From Ruegeria aquimaris (GTDB lineage Bacteria > Pseudomonadota > Alphaproteobacteria > Rhodobacterales > Rhodobacteraceae), in assembly GCF_025751555.1 (NCBI RefSeq), contig NZ_JAOWLB010000002.1, positions 372,001 to 436,000 on the forward strand: a stretch of DNA of 64,000 bases, given 5' to 3'. The position numbers and the translations under genes are program-made. Positions 6,728-15,683 of this stretch are shown here, in pieces (within the stretch, counting starts at the first letter, position 1; every line of letters begins with the position of its first letter). Below the pieces are notes generated by a model. That model did no database searches. It had not been told where the DNA came from and saw only the letters and a list, made by a program, of their open reading frames with translations.

Positions 6728-9178
6728 TTAGACCTTTACCCGCTCGGATTTGGGATCATACATCGGGGCGAGCGAGGCCTCGGCGCGGATGCGGGTACCC
6801 ATCACGTCGATCTCGTAGGTCGAGGCCAAAACATCCGCCGCGCTTTCGCCTTCGCAGGGGACATAGCCCATGCCGATGGCGCCGCCCAGATGGTGGCCGT
6901 AGGCGCCGGAACTCAGGTAGCCGACGATCTGGCCGTCCCTGATCAACGGCTCGTTGTGGTAGAGCAGCGGTTCGGGGTCGGTCAGGCGGAACTGGACCAT
7001 ACGGGTCTTGAGCCCCTCGTCTTTCTTTCGCAGCACCGCGTCTCGGCCGATGAAATCGGGCTTGTCGGTCTTGACGGCAAAGCCAAGTCCCGCCTCCAGC
7101 ACGTGATCCTCGGGCGTGATGTCATGGCCGAAATGGCGGAACGCCTTTTCGATCCGGCAGCAATCCATCACATGCATGCCGCAGAGTTTCAGGCCCAGGT
7201 CCTGGCCCGCCTCGAACAGGGTCTCGAACGCATGGCCCGCCATGTCGGAGGACACGTAGATCTCCCACCCGAGTTCACCCACATAGGTCACGCGGTGGAC
7301 GCGGGCGAGGCCCATGCCCAGTTCGATCTCCTGCGCGGTGCCAAAGGGATTCACGTCGTTGGAGAAGTCGTTAGGGCTGACCCGCGCCATCAAGTCGCGC
7401 GCCTTGGGGCCCATCACCGCCAGCACGCCCTCGCCCGCCGTCACGTCGGTGATCACCACGCGGAAATCGCCCACGAGGCGCATCATCCGGGTCTGATCGG
7501 CATAGCGGGTGGCGGCGGGGGTGACCACCAGATAGGCGGTCTCGCTCAGGCGGGTGACGGTAACGTCGGCCTCGATCCCGCCGCGTGCGTTCAGGAACTG
7601 GGTATAGACGATGCGGCCCACGGGCACGTCGAACTGACCGCCCGCGATATGGTTCAGATAGGCGGTGGCGTCCGGCCCTTCGACCCGGATCTTGCCGAAG
7701 GAGGACATGTCATACATGCCCAGCCCGGTGCGGATCGCCTTGTGTTCCTCGGCCACGTTGTCAAAGAAGTTCTGCCGCCGCCAGCTGTAGCGGTATTCGC
7801 GTTCCTGATCCGGGCGCGCGTACCAGTTGGCGCGTTCCCAGCCCGCCAGTTCGCCGAACACGGCGCCTTGTGCCTTGAGATGTTCGTGGAATGGGGTGCG
7901 GCGCACCCCGCGCGAGGTGGCTTTCTGCCGGTAGGGGTAGTGATCGGCATAGAGCAGGCCCAGCGTCTCGGTCGAGCGTTCGACCAGATAGCGCTTGTTG
8001 CCCTGGAAGGGCTGCATGCGGGCGATGTCGACATCGCCCAGGTCAAAGGGCTTCTCGCCGCTGTCCATCCACTGGCTGAGCGCATGGCCCGCGCCGCCCG
8101 CCGACTGAATCCCGATCGAGTTGAACCCGGCGGCGACCCAGACATTGTCCATCTCGGGCGCAAGGCCAAGGTGATAGGCGTCGTCGGGGGTAAAGCTTTC
8201 GGGTCCGTTGAAGAAGGTGTGGATACCCGCGCTACCCAGCATCGGCATGCGGTTCACGGCGGCCTCGAGGATGGGTTCGAAATGGTCGAAATCCTCGGGC
8301 AGCTGGTCGAATTCGAATGTGTCGGGAATGCCGTCCATGCCCCAGGGTTTCGATTTCGGCTCGAACGCGCCCAGCATCATCTTGCCGGCGTCTTCCTTGT
8401 AATAGGCGCATTCGTCGGGGACGCGCAGAACCGGCATCTGGGTCAGGCCCTGGATGGGTTCCGAGACGATGTAGAAATGTTCGCAGGCCTGGAGCGGCAC
8501 ATTGATGCCCGCCATGCGGCCCACCTGGTGGCCCCACATACCGGCGCAGTTCACGATCATGTCGCAAGTGATATGGCCCTGTTCGGAGCCATCGTCGCTG
8601 ATCCAGTCGACGCCGGTGACCCGGCGGCCCTGTTTGGCGATGCCGGTGACGCGGGTCCGCTCCTTGACCACGGCGCCGCGCTGGCGGGCGCCCTTGGCAA
8701 GGGCCAGCGCGATATTGGCCGGGTCGGCCTGACCATCGGTCGGCAGCCAGACCCCGCCGGTGACGCCATCGAGGTTGATATGCTGGTAGCGCTCCTTGAC
8801 CTCGGCAGGCGACAGTTCCTCGACCGGGACGCCAAAGGCGCGGGCCATGGCGGCGTTGCGATAGAGCTCTTCCAGCCGTTCACCCGTGAGCGCGACCGAG
8901 ACCGAACCCACCTGCCGCATGCCGGTGGCAACGCCGGTTTCGGCCTCGAGCCCCATATAAAGCTCGGCCGAATAGCGGGCGAGCTTGGTCATGTTGGAGC
9001 TGGCACGGAGCTGGCCGATCAGGCCCGCGGCATGCCAGGTGGTGCCCGAGGTCAGTTGCTTGCGTTCGAGCAGAACGACGTCTTTCCAGCCGAGCTTGGT
9101 CAGGTGATAGGCGACCGAGCAGCCGACGACACCGCCGCCGATGATGACCACGCGGGCCTGGGTGGGAAGATCAGCCAT
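6728..9178 (-). CDS. FAD-dependent oxidoreductase with GcvT domain, dimethylglycine/sarcosine dehydrogenase-like (paralogue 1)
   Basis: 816 residues. This family oxidatively removes N-methyl groups; the GcvT part can pass formaldehyde to tetrahydrofolate. The N-terminal dinucleotide fold VVIIGGGVVG is at residues 10-19. WHAAG at 48-52 contains His49, matching the histidine that carries covalent FAD in dimethylglycine dehydrogenase. The DAO domain runs to about 370, then an FAO_M linker, then GcvT N- and C-terminal domains (ending near PMYDPKSERVKV). It is the last gene of the operon, 87 bases after the GlxA-type regulator. Dimethylglycine versus sarcosine versus another N-methyl amine cannot be decided. 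Confidence 0.87.
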   Translation of the reverse strand: MADLPTQARVVIIGGGVVGCSVAYHLTKLGWKDVVLLERKQLTSGTTWHAAGLIGQLRASSNMTKLARYSAELYMGLEAETGVATGMRQVGSVSVALTGERLEELYRNAAMARAFGVPVEELSPAEVKERYQHINLDGVTGGVWLPTDGQADPANIALALAKGARQRGAVVKERTRVTGIAKQGRRVTGVDWISDDGSEQGHITCDMIVNCAGMWGHQVGRMAGINVPLQACEHFYIVSEPIQGLTQMPVLRVPDECAYYKEDAGKMMLGAFEPKSKPWGMDGIPDTFEFDQLPEDFDHFEPILEAAVNRMPMLGSAGIHTFFNGPESFTPDDAYHLGLAPEMDNVWVAAGFNSIGIQSAGGAGHALSQWMDSGEKPFDLGDVDIARMQPFQGNKRYLVERSTETLGLLYADHYPYRQKATSRGVRRTPFHEHLKAQGAVFGELAGWERANWYARPDQEREYRYSWRRQNFFDNVAEEHKAIRTGLGMYDMSSFGKIRVEGPDATAYLNHIAGGQFDVPVGRIVYTQFLNARGGIEADVTVTRLSETAYLVVTPAATRYADQTRMMRLVGDFRVVITDVTAGEGVLAVMGPKARDLMARVSPNDFSNDVNPFGTAQEIELGMGLARVHRVTYVGELGWEIYVSSDMAGHAFETLFEAGQDLGLKLCGMHVMDCCRIEKAFRHFGHDITPEDHVLEAGLGFAVKTDKPDFIGRDAVLRKKDEGLKTRMVQFRLTDPEPLLYHNEPLIRDGQIVGYLSSGAYGHHLGGAIGMGYVPCEGESAADVLASTYEIDVMGTRIRAEASLAPMYDPKSERVKV

Positions 9179-9265
9179 GTTTGTCTCCGGATCTTGGGAT
9201 TTGCCCGAGAATGGCACGGGTGGGCGACAGGAAATCCATCAAAAACGTCACGCGACTTGCAGAAA

Positions 9266-10249
9266 TCACCGCTGCGCGGCGGTTCGCTTCTGTCGTCTGA
9301 GGGCAAAGGGGGTGATGCCGTAGAAGCTCTTGTAAACCGCCGAGAAGCCGTTGGGGAAACCGCAGGCCAGCCCGATCTCGCGAACGCTGAGCGTGGTGTT
9401 CAAGAGCAGGGTATTGGCCTTGGCCAGCCGCATCTCGCGGTAGAAGTTGTTGGGCGTGGTGCCGAGATAGGTCTTGAACTTGCGCTCCAGCGAGCGGTTC
9501 GACAGATCCAGGGCGGCGACGATCTCGTTGATCGGCAGGGGGTCTTCGATATTGGCCTGCATGATCTTGACGCACTGGTCGAGCGCATCGTCGCCGGTGG
9601 CGCTGGTCTTGAGGCCGGACATCGGCTGCATCGCGCCAAAATCGCGGATATGTTCATGCAGCATGATGTCGGCCACGGTCATCTTGGCCGGTCCCGAGAT
9701 ATGCCGTCCGATGACCGAAAGCGCCACGTCGACGGTGGCGCCCATTCCGGCGCAGGTGATCACCGGCCCCTGCTGGGTGGCGATGGAAAAGCGCGCGTCG
9801 AAGCGCGCGCCGCGTTCGCGCAGAAAGGCCGCGTTTTCCCAATGGGTGGCCAGATCGGCGCTGCCGCGTTCGTTGATATAGCGGCTGGCGGCCTCGGCCA
9901 ACAGAAACACCTGTGCGCCGCGAAAGGTATAGTCCTGCACCACCCGGCCCAGCGACAGGTCGGGCTGGTCGGGGTCGGTATTGCCGATGACAAAGAGGTA
10001 ATCGGCCTGCGGCTGGCTTGGCACCCGCTCGGTCGCGACCACGGCGCCGCTGCTGCTTTCGATCAGGCCGCCGCGCAGGGAGCGGTAGGTGAAGGCAAAC
10101 GGCGGGTTGGGACAGACCCGGTTGGCGATGCGCAGCACATCGACAAGGCCCGCCAGTTCGGTCAGCACGAAGCCGGGGGCGACGAGCACATCGAATTGCC
10201 AGGTCTTCTTGTCCGGGTTCACCAGACGCAGGTTGCGTTTGGCCGTCAT
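9266..10249 (-). CDS. GlxA-family AraC-type transcriptional regulator (GbdR-like)
   Basis: 327 residues. The first ~190 form a DJ-1/PfpI-like sensor domain (FDVLVAPGFVLTELAGLVDV near the start). The last ~100 are an AraC-type double helix-turn-helix, with LSNRSLERKFKTYLGTTP and IGLACGFPNGFSAVYKSFYG. The same architecture is found in GbdR, the activator of glycine betaine and dimethylglycine catabolism in Pseudomonas, which fits the neighbours. It starts 11 bases after the methyltransferase stop and precedes oxidoreductase 1. Role as operon activator is inferred. Confidence 0.85.
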   Translation of the reverse strand: MTAKRNLRLVNPDKKTWQFDVLVAPGFVLTELAGLVDVLRIANRVCPNPPFAFTYRSLRGGLIESSSGAVVATERVPSQPQADYLFVIGNTDPDQPDLSLGRVVQDYTFRGAQVFLLAEAASRYINERGSADLATHWENAAFLRERGARFDARFSIATQQGPVITCAGMGATVDVALSVIGRHISGPAKMTVADIMLHEHIRDFGAMQPMSGLKTSATGDDALDQCVKIMQANIEDPLPINEIVAALDLSNRSLERKFKTYLGTTPNNFYREMRLAKANTLLLNTTLSVREIGLACGFPNGFSAVYKSFYGITPFALRRQKRTAAQR

Positions 10250-10260
10250 GGCGGGGGTCC

Positions 10261-11157
10261 TCAGACGATGCTGTGCCCGGCGGCGCGGAGCCGCTGGGCC
10301 AGATGCGCGATATGGGCGGGGCCGACCTCGCAACAGCCGCCGACGATGGTGGCGCCCTGATCGACCCAGCCCATGGCGAAATCGGCATAGGCCTCGGGCG
10401 TGAGGTCGACGCGGGCGGTGAGCGCCTCGACCGTGGGGCGGTCCTTGAGGAACCCTTCGGTGATGCGGGTGAAGCCGTTGGCATAGGCGCCGAAGGGCAG
10501 GCCGAAGCCCGCGATGATGTCGAGGGCGGCGGCCATGGCCTCGGGCCGGGAGCAGTTCACCAGCACCGCTTGCGGTTGGTACTGGGCGACGATGGCGGCA
10601 AGTTCGCCCACCCCCTCGCCCGAGCGCAGGCGGCTGCCATCGTCATCCATCACGGTGACCGAAAGCCAGACGGGTTTGGTGCCGAGGGACGCGCCCCGGA
10701 GCGCGCCTTCGGCCTGAGCGACCGAGGCGGCTGTTTCGATCAGGAACAGGTCGACCCGGTCGTTCATCGCGCGCACGCTGTCGGCATAATACGCCTCGGC
10801 TTCCGCGGGCGGCGGGCAGATGTCGGGGCGGTAGGAGGCGCCGAGCGGCCCCAGCGCGCCCGCGATGCGGCCCGAACCATGCGCGGCGCGGGCGGTTTCG
10901 GCCTGGGCCAGCGCGGTGTCGATCAGCGCCGCGAACCGGTCGCCGATCCCGGCCGGTTCCAGCCGGTCGCGCAGCACCGCATAGGTGTTGGCGGTGGCGA
11001 TGGTGGCGCCCGCGTCGAAATAGTCACGATGCACGGCGCCGACATGGTCGGGCGTCTCGAGCATGACAGAGGTGGACCAGAGCGGCGTCGGGCGCTTGCC
11101 CGCGCGTTTGACCAGTTCCTGGCCGATGGAGCCATCAAGCAGGGTAATGTCGGTCAT
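10261..11157 (-). CDS. Homocysteine S-methyltransferase family protein (BHMT/MmuM-like)
   Basis: 298 residues, a TIM-barrel zinc methyltransferase. It would move a methyl group from a betaine or sulfonium donor to homocysteine, giving methionine. Seen: LLDGSIGQEL at the N-terminus, a first zinc Cys in VNCSRPEAM, and the paired zinc cysteines in GGCCEVGPAH near residue 275. The start codon overlaps the previous gene's stop as ATGA (11154-11157), so translation is probably coupled. The context of demethylating oxidoreductases favours glycine betaine or a related compound as donor; this is inference. Confidence 0.87.
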   Translation of the reverse strand: MTDITLLDGSIGQELVKRAGKRPTPLWSTSVMLETPDHVGAVHRDYFDAGATIATANTYAVLRDRLEPAGIGDRFAALIDTALAQAETARAAHGSGRIAGALGPLGASYRPDICPPPAEAEAYYADSVRAMNDRVDLFLIETAASVAQAEGALRGASLGTKPVWLSVTVMDDDGSRLRSGEGVGELAAIVAQYQPQAVLVNCSRPEAMAAALDIIAGFGLPFGAYANGFTRITEGFLKDRPTVEALTARVDLTPEAYADFAMGWVDQGATIVGGCCEVGPAHIAHLAQRLRAAGHSIV

Positions 11158-12221
11158 GGGTGCTCCTGTGGCGGAATGAGGACGATCTTGCCGGGCAGGC
11201 GTTTGGTCATGAACTCGGCCTGTGCCTCGGCGATCCGGTCGAGCGGATAGGTGGCCGAGACCAGCGGGCGAATGGCGCCTGTATTGATCAATGCGATCAG
11301 GTCAGCAAAGACCGCGCGCGGCTGGTAGGTGGCGCCGTGGAGGGTGATGTCGGGCAGGTAGATCTGGCGCAGGTCGGCGGTGACCATCGGCCCGGCGATG
11401 GCGCCCGAGACAGCATAGTGCCCGCCGGGTTTCAGGGCGCGGATCAGGTCGGGCCAGAGCGGGCCGCCGACCACGTCAATCACCCGGTCGAAATGGCCGA
11501 GCGGGGGCGTGTCGTCGCGGCCCAGGATGGCTTTTGCCCCGGCGGCACTGACGGCCTCGGCCTTGGTCGGCGCGGTCATCGCGGTGACCGTGGCGCCCAG
11601 ATACGCGGCCAGTTGCACGGCAGCGAGCCCCACGCCGCCCGAGGCGCCGGTGATCAGCACCGCCTCGCCCTGCCCCACGCCGCAGCGCGCCAGCAGGTTC
11701 CAGGCGGTGCCATAGGCACAGGGCATGGCGGCGATTTCGATGTCCGAGAGCGACGAGGTAGTGACGTCGAAGAGGTCAGCCGCCTGAAGCAAACAGTATT
11801 CGGCAAAGGCGCCATCCAGTTCCGATCCGAGCGCCACGAAGCCGAAGGGGTTGTCGGGTGTCGGACGCGGCAGGTTGATCTGGCAAGTGACGCGCTGGCC
11901 TATGGTCCAATCGGTCACGCCAGCGCCCAGAGCGACGATGCGGCCGCAGAGGTCGCCGCCCTGGATGCGGGGGAAGTTGAGCGCCCCGGCCCAGCCGCCC
12001 GCCTCGCCCGTCTCGCCACTGTCGGTGGCGCCGGTTACATCCGAGGAATACCAGCCGATCCGCGTGTTGATGTCGGTATTGTTGACCCCGGCGGCCAGCA
12101 CCCGGACCAGAATCTGCCCCGGCCCGGGGGCCGGGACAGGGATGTCATCGCACCACGCCAGCGCCTCTGGCCCGCCGTGGCGGGTCAGTTGGACGCCGGA
12201 CATGGTTGCGGGGATGGTCAT
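11154..12221 (-). CDS. MDR-family NAD(P)-dependent oxidoreductase, quinone-oxidoreductase-like
   Basis: 355 residues with a GroES-like N-terminal domain (PGQILVRVLAAGVNNTDINTR) and a Rossmann domain with GASGGVGLAAVQLA. The catalytic-zinc cysteine expected in alcohol dehydrogenases is replaced by Asn (GVNNTD), so it belongs with the zinc-free quinone reductase/crotonyl-type reductases. It overlaps both neighbours by ATGA junctions (12218-12221 and 11154-11157), placing it firmly in the operon. The substrate, perhaps an unsaturated or carbonyl intermediate of the pathway, is unknown. Confidence 0.85.
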   Translation of the reverse strand: MTIPATMSGVQLTRHGGPEALAWCDDIPVPAPGPGQILVRVLAAGVNNTDINTRIGWYSSDVTGATDSGETGEAGGWAGALNFPRIQGGDLCGRIVALGAGVTDWTIGQRVTCQINLPRPTPDNPFGFVALGSELDGAFAEYCLLQAADLFDVTTSSLSDIEIAAMPCAYGTAWNLLARCGVGQGEAVLITGASGGVGLAAVQLAAYLGATVTAMTAPTKAEAVSAAGAKAILGRDDTPPLGHFDRVIDVVGGPLWPDLIRALKPGGHYAVSGAIAGPMVTADLRQIYLPDITLHGATYQPRAVFADLIALINTGAIRPLVSATYPLDRIAEAQAEFMTKRLPGKIVLIPPQEHP

Positions 12222-14665
12222 GCGCGCAGCCGCTCGTTTTCGGGATCCCAGAGCGGTTGATCGGGCTGCACCACGGCGCGGCATTTCTGCCCGTAGATTT
12301 CGACCTCCAACTCGGTGCCCGGCACCGCCAGATCGGCGCGCACCATGCCTAGCGCAACGCTGGCGTTGATCCGGTAACCCCAGGCGCCCGAGGTGGTCTC
12401 GCCCACGATCTGCCCGTCATGCCAGAGGCAGGACATATAGGGCGCGTCGCAATCTCCGGCCTCGACCAGCAGGGTGACGAAGCTTTTCTTCACCCCGCGC
12501 TGTTTCTCGGCCAGGATCGCGGCCTTACCGGGGAAATCCTGTGGCTTGTCGAACTTGACGAAGCGTTCCAACCCGCCTTCGAGCATCGAGTAATCGGTCG
12601 ACAGGTCGCCCTTCCACGCGCGATAGCCTTTTTCGAGGCGCAGCGAGTTCAGCGCCCACATGCCAAAGGGTTTGGCCCCGGCACCAAGGATCGCATCATA
12701 GATCGCGGGCATGTGTTCGTTGAGCGCGTGCACCTCCCATCCCAGTTCCCCGGCAAAGGAGACCCGGATCAGGAAGGCGGGCTGGCCCGCGACGGTGGCG
12801 GCCTGATGCGTCAGCCAGCCTTGCGACAGGTCAGCGTCCGACAGGCTGGCGAGGATCTCGCGCGATTTCGGGCCGGTGACGATCAGCGTGTCGCGGGTGG
12901 TGGTGACATCCTCGACCGTGACACCGGCGGGCATGGCACCCAAGAGGATATCGCGGTCGTGCCATTGCGCGGTGGCCGCGGTGATCATCACAAACTCGTC
13001 CTCGCCCAGCCGGATGCAGGACATCTCGGTCAGGATGCGGCCACGGCTTTCGGAGATGTAGACCAGGTTCATTCGCCCCACCTTGGGCAGGCCGCCGGTG
13101 ATCAGGCCGCGCAGCGCCTCGGCGGCACCTGCGCCCTTGACCAGAAAGCGCGAGAAGCCGGGCAGGTCGAGCACGCCGCAATGGTCGCGCACGGCCTGAC
13201 ATTCCTCCTTGATCCGCTGCTCCCACGGGCCCGAGCGGCCCCAGGTGTGGGTGCTTTCCTCGGACGTGTCATCGCCCGGCTGCGCGAACCAGTTGGCGCG
13301 TTCCCAGCCGTTATAGACGCCCATGACTCCGCCCTGCGCCTTGACCCGGTCATGCACCGGCGAGAGTTTCTTGTCGGGCGCGGCAGGCCAGCGGTGCCAG
13401 GGGAAGTGCATGGCATATTCGTTGCCATAGACCTCCATGCCCTTTTTCACGCAGTAGTCGTGATCGGTGTAGTCGGTATAGCGGCGCGGATCGCAGGACC
13501 ACATGTCCCATTCGGTCTGGCCATCGACGATCCATTCCGCCAGCACCTTGCCCGCACCGCCGCCCTGAGCGATGCCGAAGGTGAACACGCAAGCCTCGAA
13601 GGCGTTCTTCACACCGGGCATCGGGCCGATCAGCGGCAATCCGTCGGGGGCATAGGGAATCGGGCCGTTGATGATGCGACTGACACCGGCGGTGGCAGTG
13701 ACGGGCACGCGTTCCATCGCGTCGGCGACGATATCCTCGATCCGGTCCAGATCGTCCGACCAGAGCTGGAAGCTGAAATCGTCCGGCATCGGGTCGCTGT
13801 CCACGTCCCAATGGGCACGGCAGTTGGGCTCGTACGGGCCGATGTTGATGCCGTTCTTTTCCTGCCGCAGGTAATAGGACACGTCCACATCGCGCAGCAG
13901 AGGCAGCTTGCGGCCGTTCTCCTTGGACCAGGCCTCAAGCTCGGGGATCTGTTCGGTCAGCAGGTACTGGTGGCTCATCACCATCATCGGCACGGTGCGC
14001 CCGCCATGGGGCTTGAACCATTCGCCGACCCTCTGGGCATAATATCCCGCCGCGTTCACCACGTATTCGCAAGCGATGTCGCCCTTGTCGGTATGCACGA
14101 TCCAGCTGCCATCATCCTGCTGGGTGACGCCGGTTGCGGGACAGAAGCGGATGATCTTTTGCCCCATGTCACGGGCGCCCTTGGCCAGCGCCTGGGTCAC
14201 CTGCGCCGGGTCGATATCGCCGTCGTGCGGGTCGTAGAGCGCGCCGACGATGTCGTGGGTCTCGATGAACGGATAATAATCCTTGATCTGGTCGGGGGTG
14301 AGGATTCGGATATCCATCCCCTGATAACGGCCCATGGCGGCGGCGCGTTCGAACTCCTGCATCCGCTCGCGTGTATGCGCCAGCCGGATCGAGCCGGTCT
14401 GGTGGTAGTTCATCGGATAATCGACCTCGGCCCCCAGACGGCTGTAAAGCTCGGTCGAGTAACGCTGCATGTTCATGATCGACCACGAGGTCGAAAAGGT
14501 CGGCACGTTGCCCGCCGCATGCCAGGTGGAACCCGCCGTCAGTTCGTTCTTTTCCAGCAGAACGCAATCGGTCCAGCCCTTCTTGGCCAGGTGATAGAGC
14601 GAGGACACCCCCACCACACCGCCACCGATGATGACCACGCGGGCCTTGTTGGGAAAATCGGACAT
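12218..14665 (-). CDS. FAD-dependent oxidoreductase with GcvT domain, dimethylglycine/sarcosine dehydrogenase-like (paralogue 2)
   Basis: 815 residues with the same layout as the gene at 6728-9178: VVIIGGGVVG at residues 10-19, WHAAG with His49 for FAD attachment, a DAO domain, an FAO_M linker, and GcvT domains in the C-terminal half. The two paralogues begin almost alike but differ widely inside, so they probably act on different substrates or successive demethylation steps. The ATG at 14665 is preferred over the GTG two codons upstream because GGGAG is five bases from the ATG. It begins nine bases after the GFA gene. Confidence 0.87.
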   Translation of the reverse strand: MSDFPNKARVVIIGGGVVGVSSLYHLAKKGWTDCVLLEKNELTAGSTWHAAGNVPTFSTSWSIMNMQRYSTELYSRLGAEVDYPMNYHQTGSIRLAHTRERMQEFERAAAMGRYQGMDIRILTPDQIKDYYPFIETHDIVGALYDPHDGDIDPAQVTQALAKGARDMGQKIIRFCPATGVTQQDDGSWIVHTDKGDIACEYVVNAAGYYAQRVGEWFKPHGGRTVPMMVMSHQYLLTEQIPELEAWSKENGRKLPLLRDVDVSYYLRQEKNGINIGPYEPNCRAHWDVDSDPMPDDFSFQLWSDDLDRIEDIVADAMERVPVTATAGVSRIINGPIPYAPDGLPLIGPMPGVKNAFEACVFTFGIAQGGGAGKVLAEWIVDGQTEWDMWSCDPRRYTDYTDHDYCVKKGMEVYGNEYAMHFPWHRWPAAPDKKLSPVHDRVKAQGGVMGVYNGWERANWFAQPGDDTSEESTHTWGRSGPWEQRIKEECQAVRDHCGVLDLPGFSRFLVKGAGAAEALRGLITGGLPKVGRMNLVYISESRGRILTEMSCIRLGEDEFVMITAATAQWHDRDILLGAMPAGVTVEDVTTTRDTLIVTGPKSREILASLSDADLSQGWLTHQAATVAGQPAFLIRVSFAGELGWEVHALNEHMPAIYDAILGAGAKPFGMWALNSLRLEKGYRAWKGDLSTDYSMLEGGLERFVKFDKPQDFPGKAAILAEKQRGVKKSFVTLLVEAGDCDAPYMSCLWHDGQIVGETTSGAWGYRINASVALGMVRADLAVPGTELEVEIYGQKCRAVVQPDQPLWDPENERLRA

Positions 14666-14674
14666 GTTCACTCC

Positions 14675-15046
14675 CTAGTCCTTGTGCGGCGCATCGTCCG
14701 CGATGTCGTAATAGTCGCCCTTGTCGGCGACAAAGATGTGCTTGGTCAGGCGCAGACCTGTGGGGCCATCGACAGAGCCCAGCGAAAAGCTGATCGTGTC
14801 CTCGTCATTGGCCTTCCAGAACAGGAACGCGCCGCAGCGGGCGCAAAAGCCGCGTTTGGCGCTGTCGCTGGCGGCAAACCAGCTGACCGGGCCGGTGATG
14901 GTCAGGTCCGTCTCGGGCACAAAGGCCGAGGACCAGACGCCACCCGATTGCCGTCGGCACTGGCCGCAATGGCACATCGAGGCGCCCTGCGGCGCGGCTT
15001 CGGTCGCGTAGCGGATATCGCCGCACAGGCAGGAACCTTTGATCAT
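14675..15046 (-). CDS. GFA (glutathione-dependent formaldehyde-activating / CENP-V type) family protein
   Basis: 123 residues. Zinc-binding cysteines are visible in GSCLCG (Cys6, Cys8), MCHCGQCRRQSG and GFCARCGAFLF, the standard pattern of the GFA fold. Some members speed the reaction of formaldehyde with glutathione. Placement just before a demethylating oxidoreductase, which releases formaldehyde, fits a detoxifying role. GFA activity has not been confirmed for many family members, so this is inference. Gap to the LysE gene is three bases. Confidence 0.83.
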   Translation of the reverse strand: MIKGSCLCGDIRYATEAAPQGASMCHCGQCRRQSGGVWSSAFVPETDLTITGPVSWFAASDSAKRGFCARCGAFLFWKANDEDTISFSLGSVDGPTGLRLTKHIFVADKGDYYDIADDAPHKD

Positions 15047-15049
15047 GCT

Positions 15050-15673
15050 CTAACCCCTTGTTGCGGGTGCGCTGCTGGTGCCCAGCAACACGCCATAGAT
15101 GATGAAACAGAGCGCCATGGCCCGGCGCAGCCAGGTGCTGAACACCGCGCCCAGCGCCGCGCGGCCCATGAGGGCGCCCAAGAGCGTGAAAGTGGTGTAG
15201 CAAAGCGCGGTGATGATCAGGGCGGTGGGCATGATCACACTCATCTGCTGCCAGATCGGCACATCTGGCTGCACGAATTGCGAGAATGCGGCGAGATAGC
15301 CCGCCACGCTTTTGGGGTTGATCGTGGCAACGGCCAGCGCGTGCAGATAGACATGGCGCGCCGGGCGCACCGCCGTGGGCACGGGTTTCGCCGCATTGCG
15401 CCAGCCCCGGATGCCCAGCCAGATCAGGAACCCGGCGCCTGCGAGCTTGGCCACCAGAAACAGGCTGGGCGAGGCGGTGATCAGCGCCGTCACCCCCAGG
15501 GCCGAGAGCAGCAGAAAGGCACTCGCCTGGGTCAGGATCGCCAGCACCCCCAAGAGCGCCTTGCCAAAGGGCAGGCTCATCCCGTTCGAAATGCAGTTGA
15601 CCGCGTTCGGCCCCGGCGTGGCGGTGAACAGGATCCAGAACAGCGCGAAGATGGTCCAGGCTTCGAAACTCAT
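15050..15673 (-). CDS. LysE-family amino acid/metabolite exporter
   Basis: 207 residues, about six membrane helices, inner membrane. The N-terminal LFTATPGPNAVNCISNGM carries the LysE family's PGPN signature, and IWLGIRGWRNA lies at the end of the third helix. LysE/RhtB proteins export amino acids or related small molecules. In this operon it may relieve build-up of sarcosine, glycine or a similar intermediate, but the substrate is unknown. It starts ten bases after the regulator's stop. Confidence 0.85.
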   Translation of the reverse strand: MSFEAWTIFALFWILFTATPGPNAVNCISNGMSLPFGKALLGVLAILTQASAFLLLSALGVTALITASPSLFLVAKLAGAGFLIWLGIRGWRNAAKPVPTAVRPARHVYLHALAVATINPKSVAGYLAAFSQFVQPDVPIWQQMSVIMPTALIITALCYTTFTLLGALMGRAALGAVFSTWLRRAMALCFIIYGVLLGTSSAPATRG

Positions 15674-15683
15674 GACCGCGCCC

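Noticed and set aside
6719-10360. A 1213-codon open frame on the plus strand
   Set aside because: It lies opposite the minus-strand oxidoreductase and regulator genes and has no recognisable family sequence; high-GC antisense frames stay open by chance.
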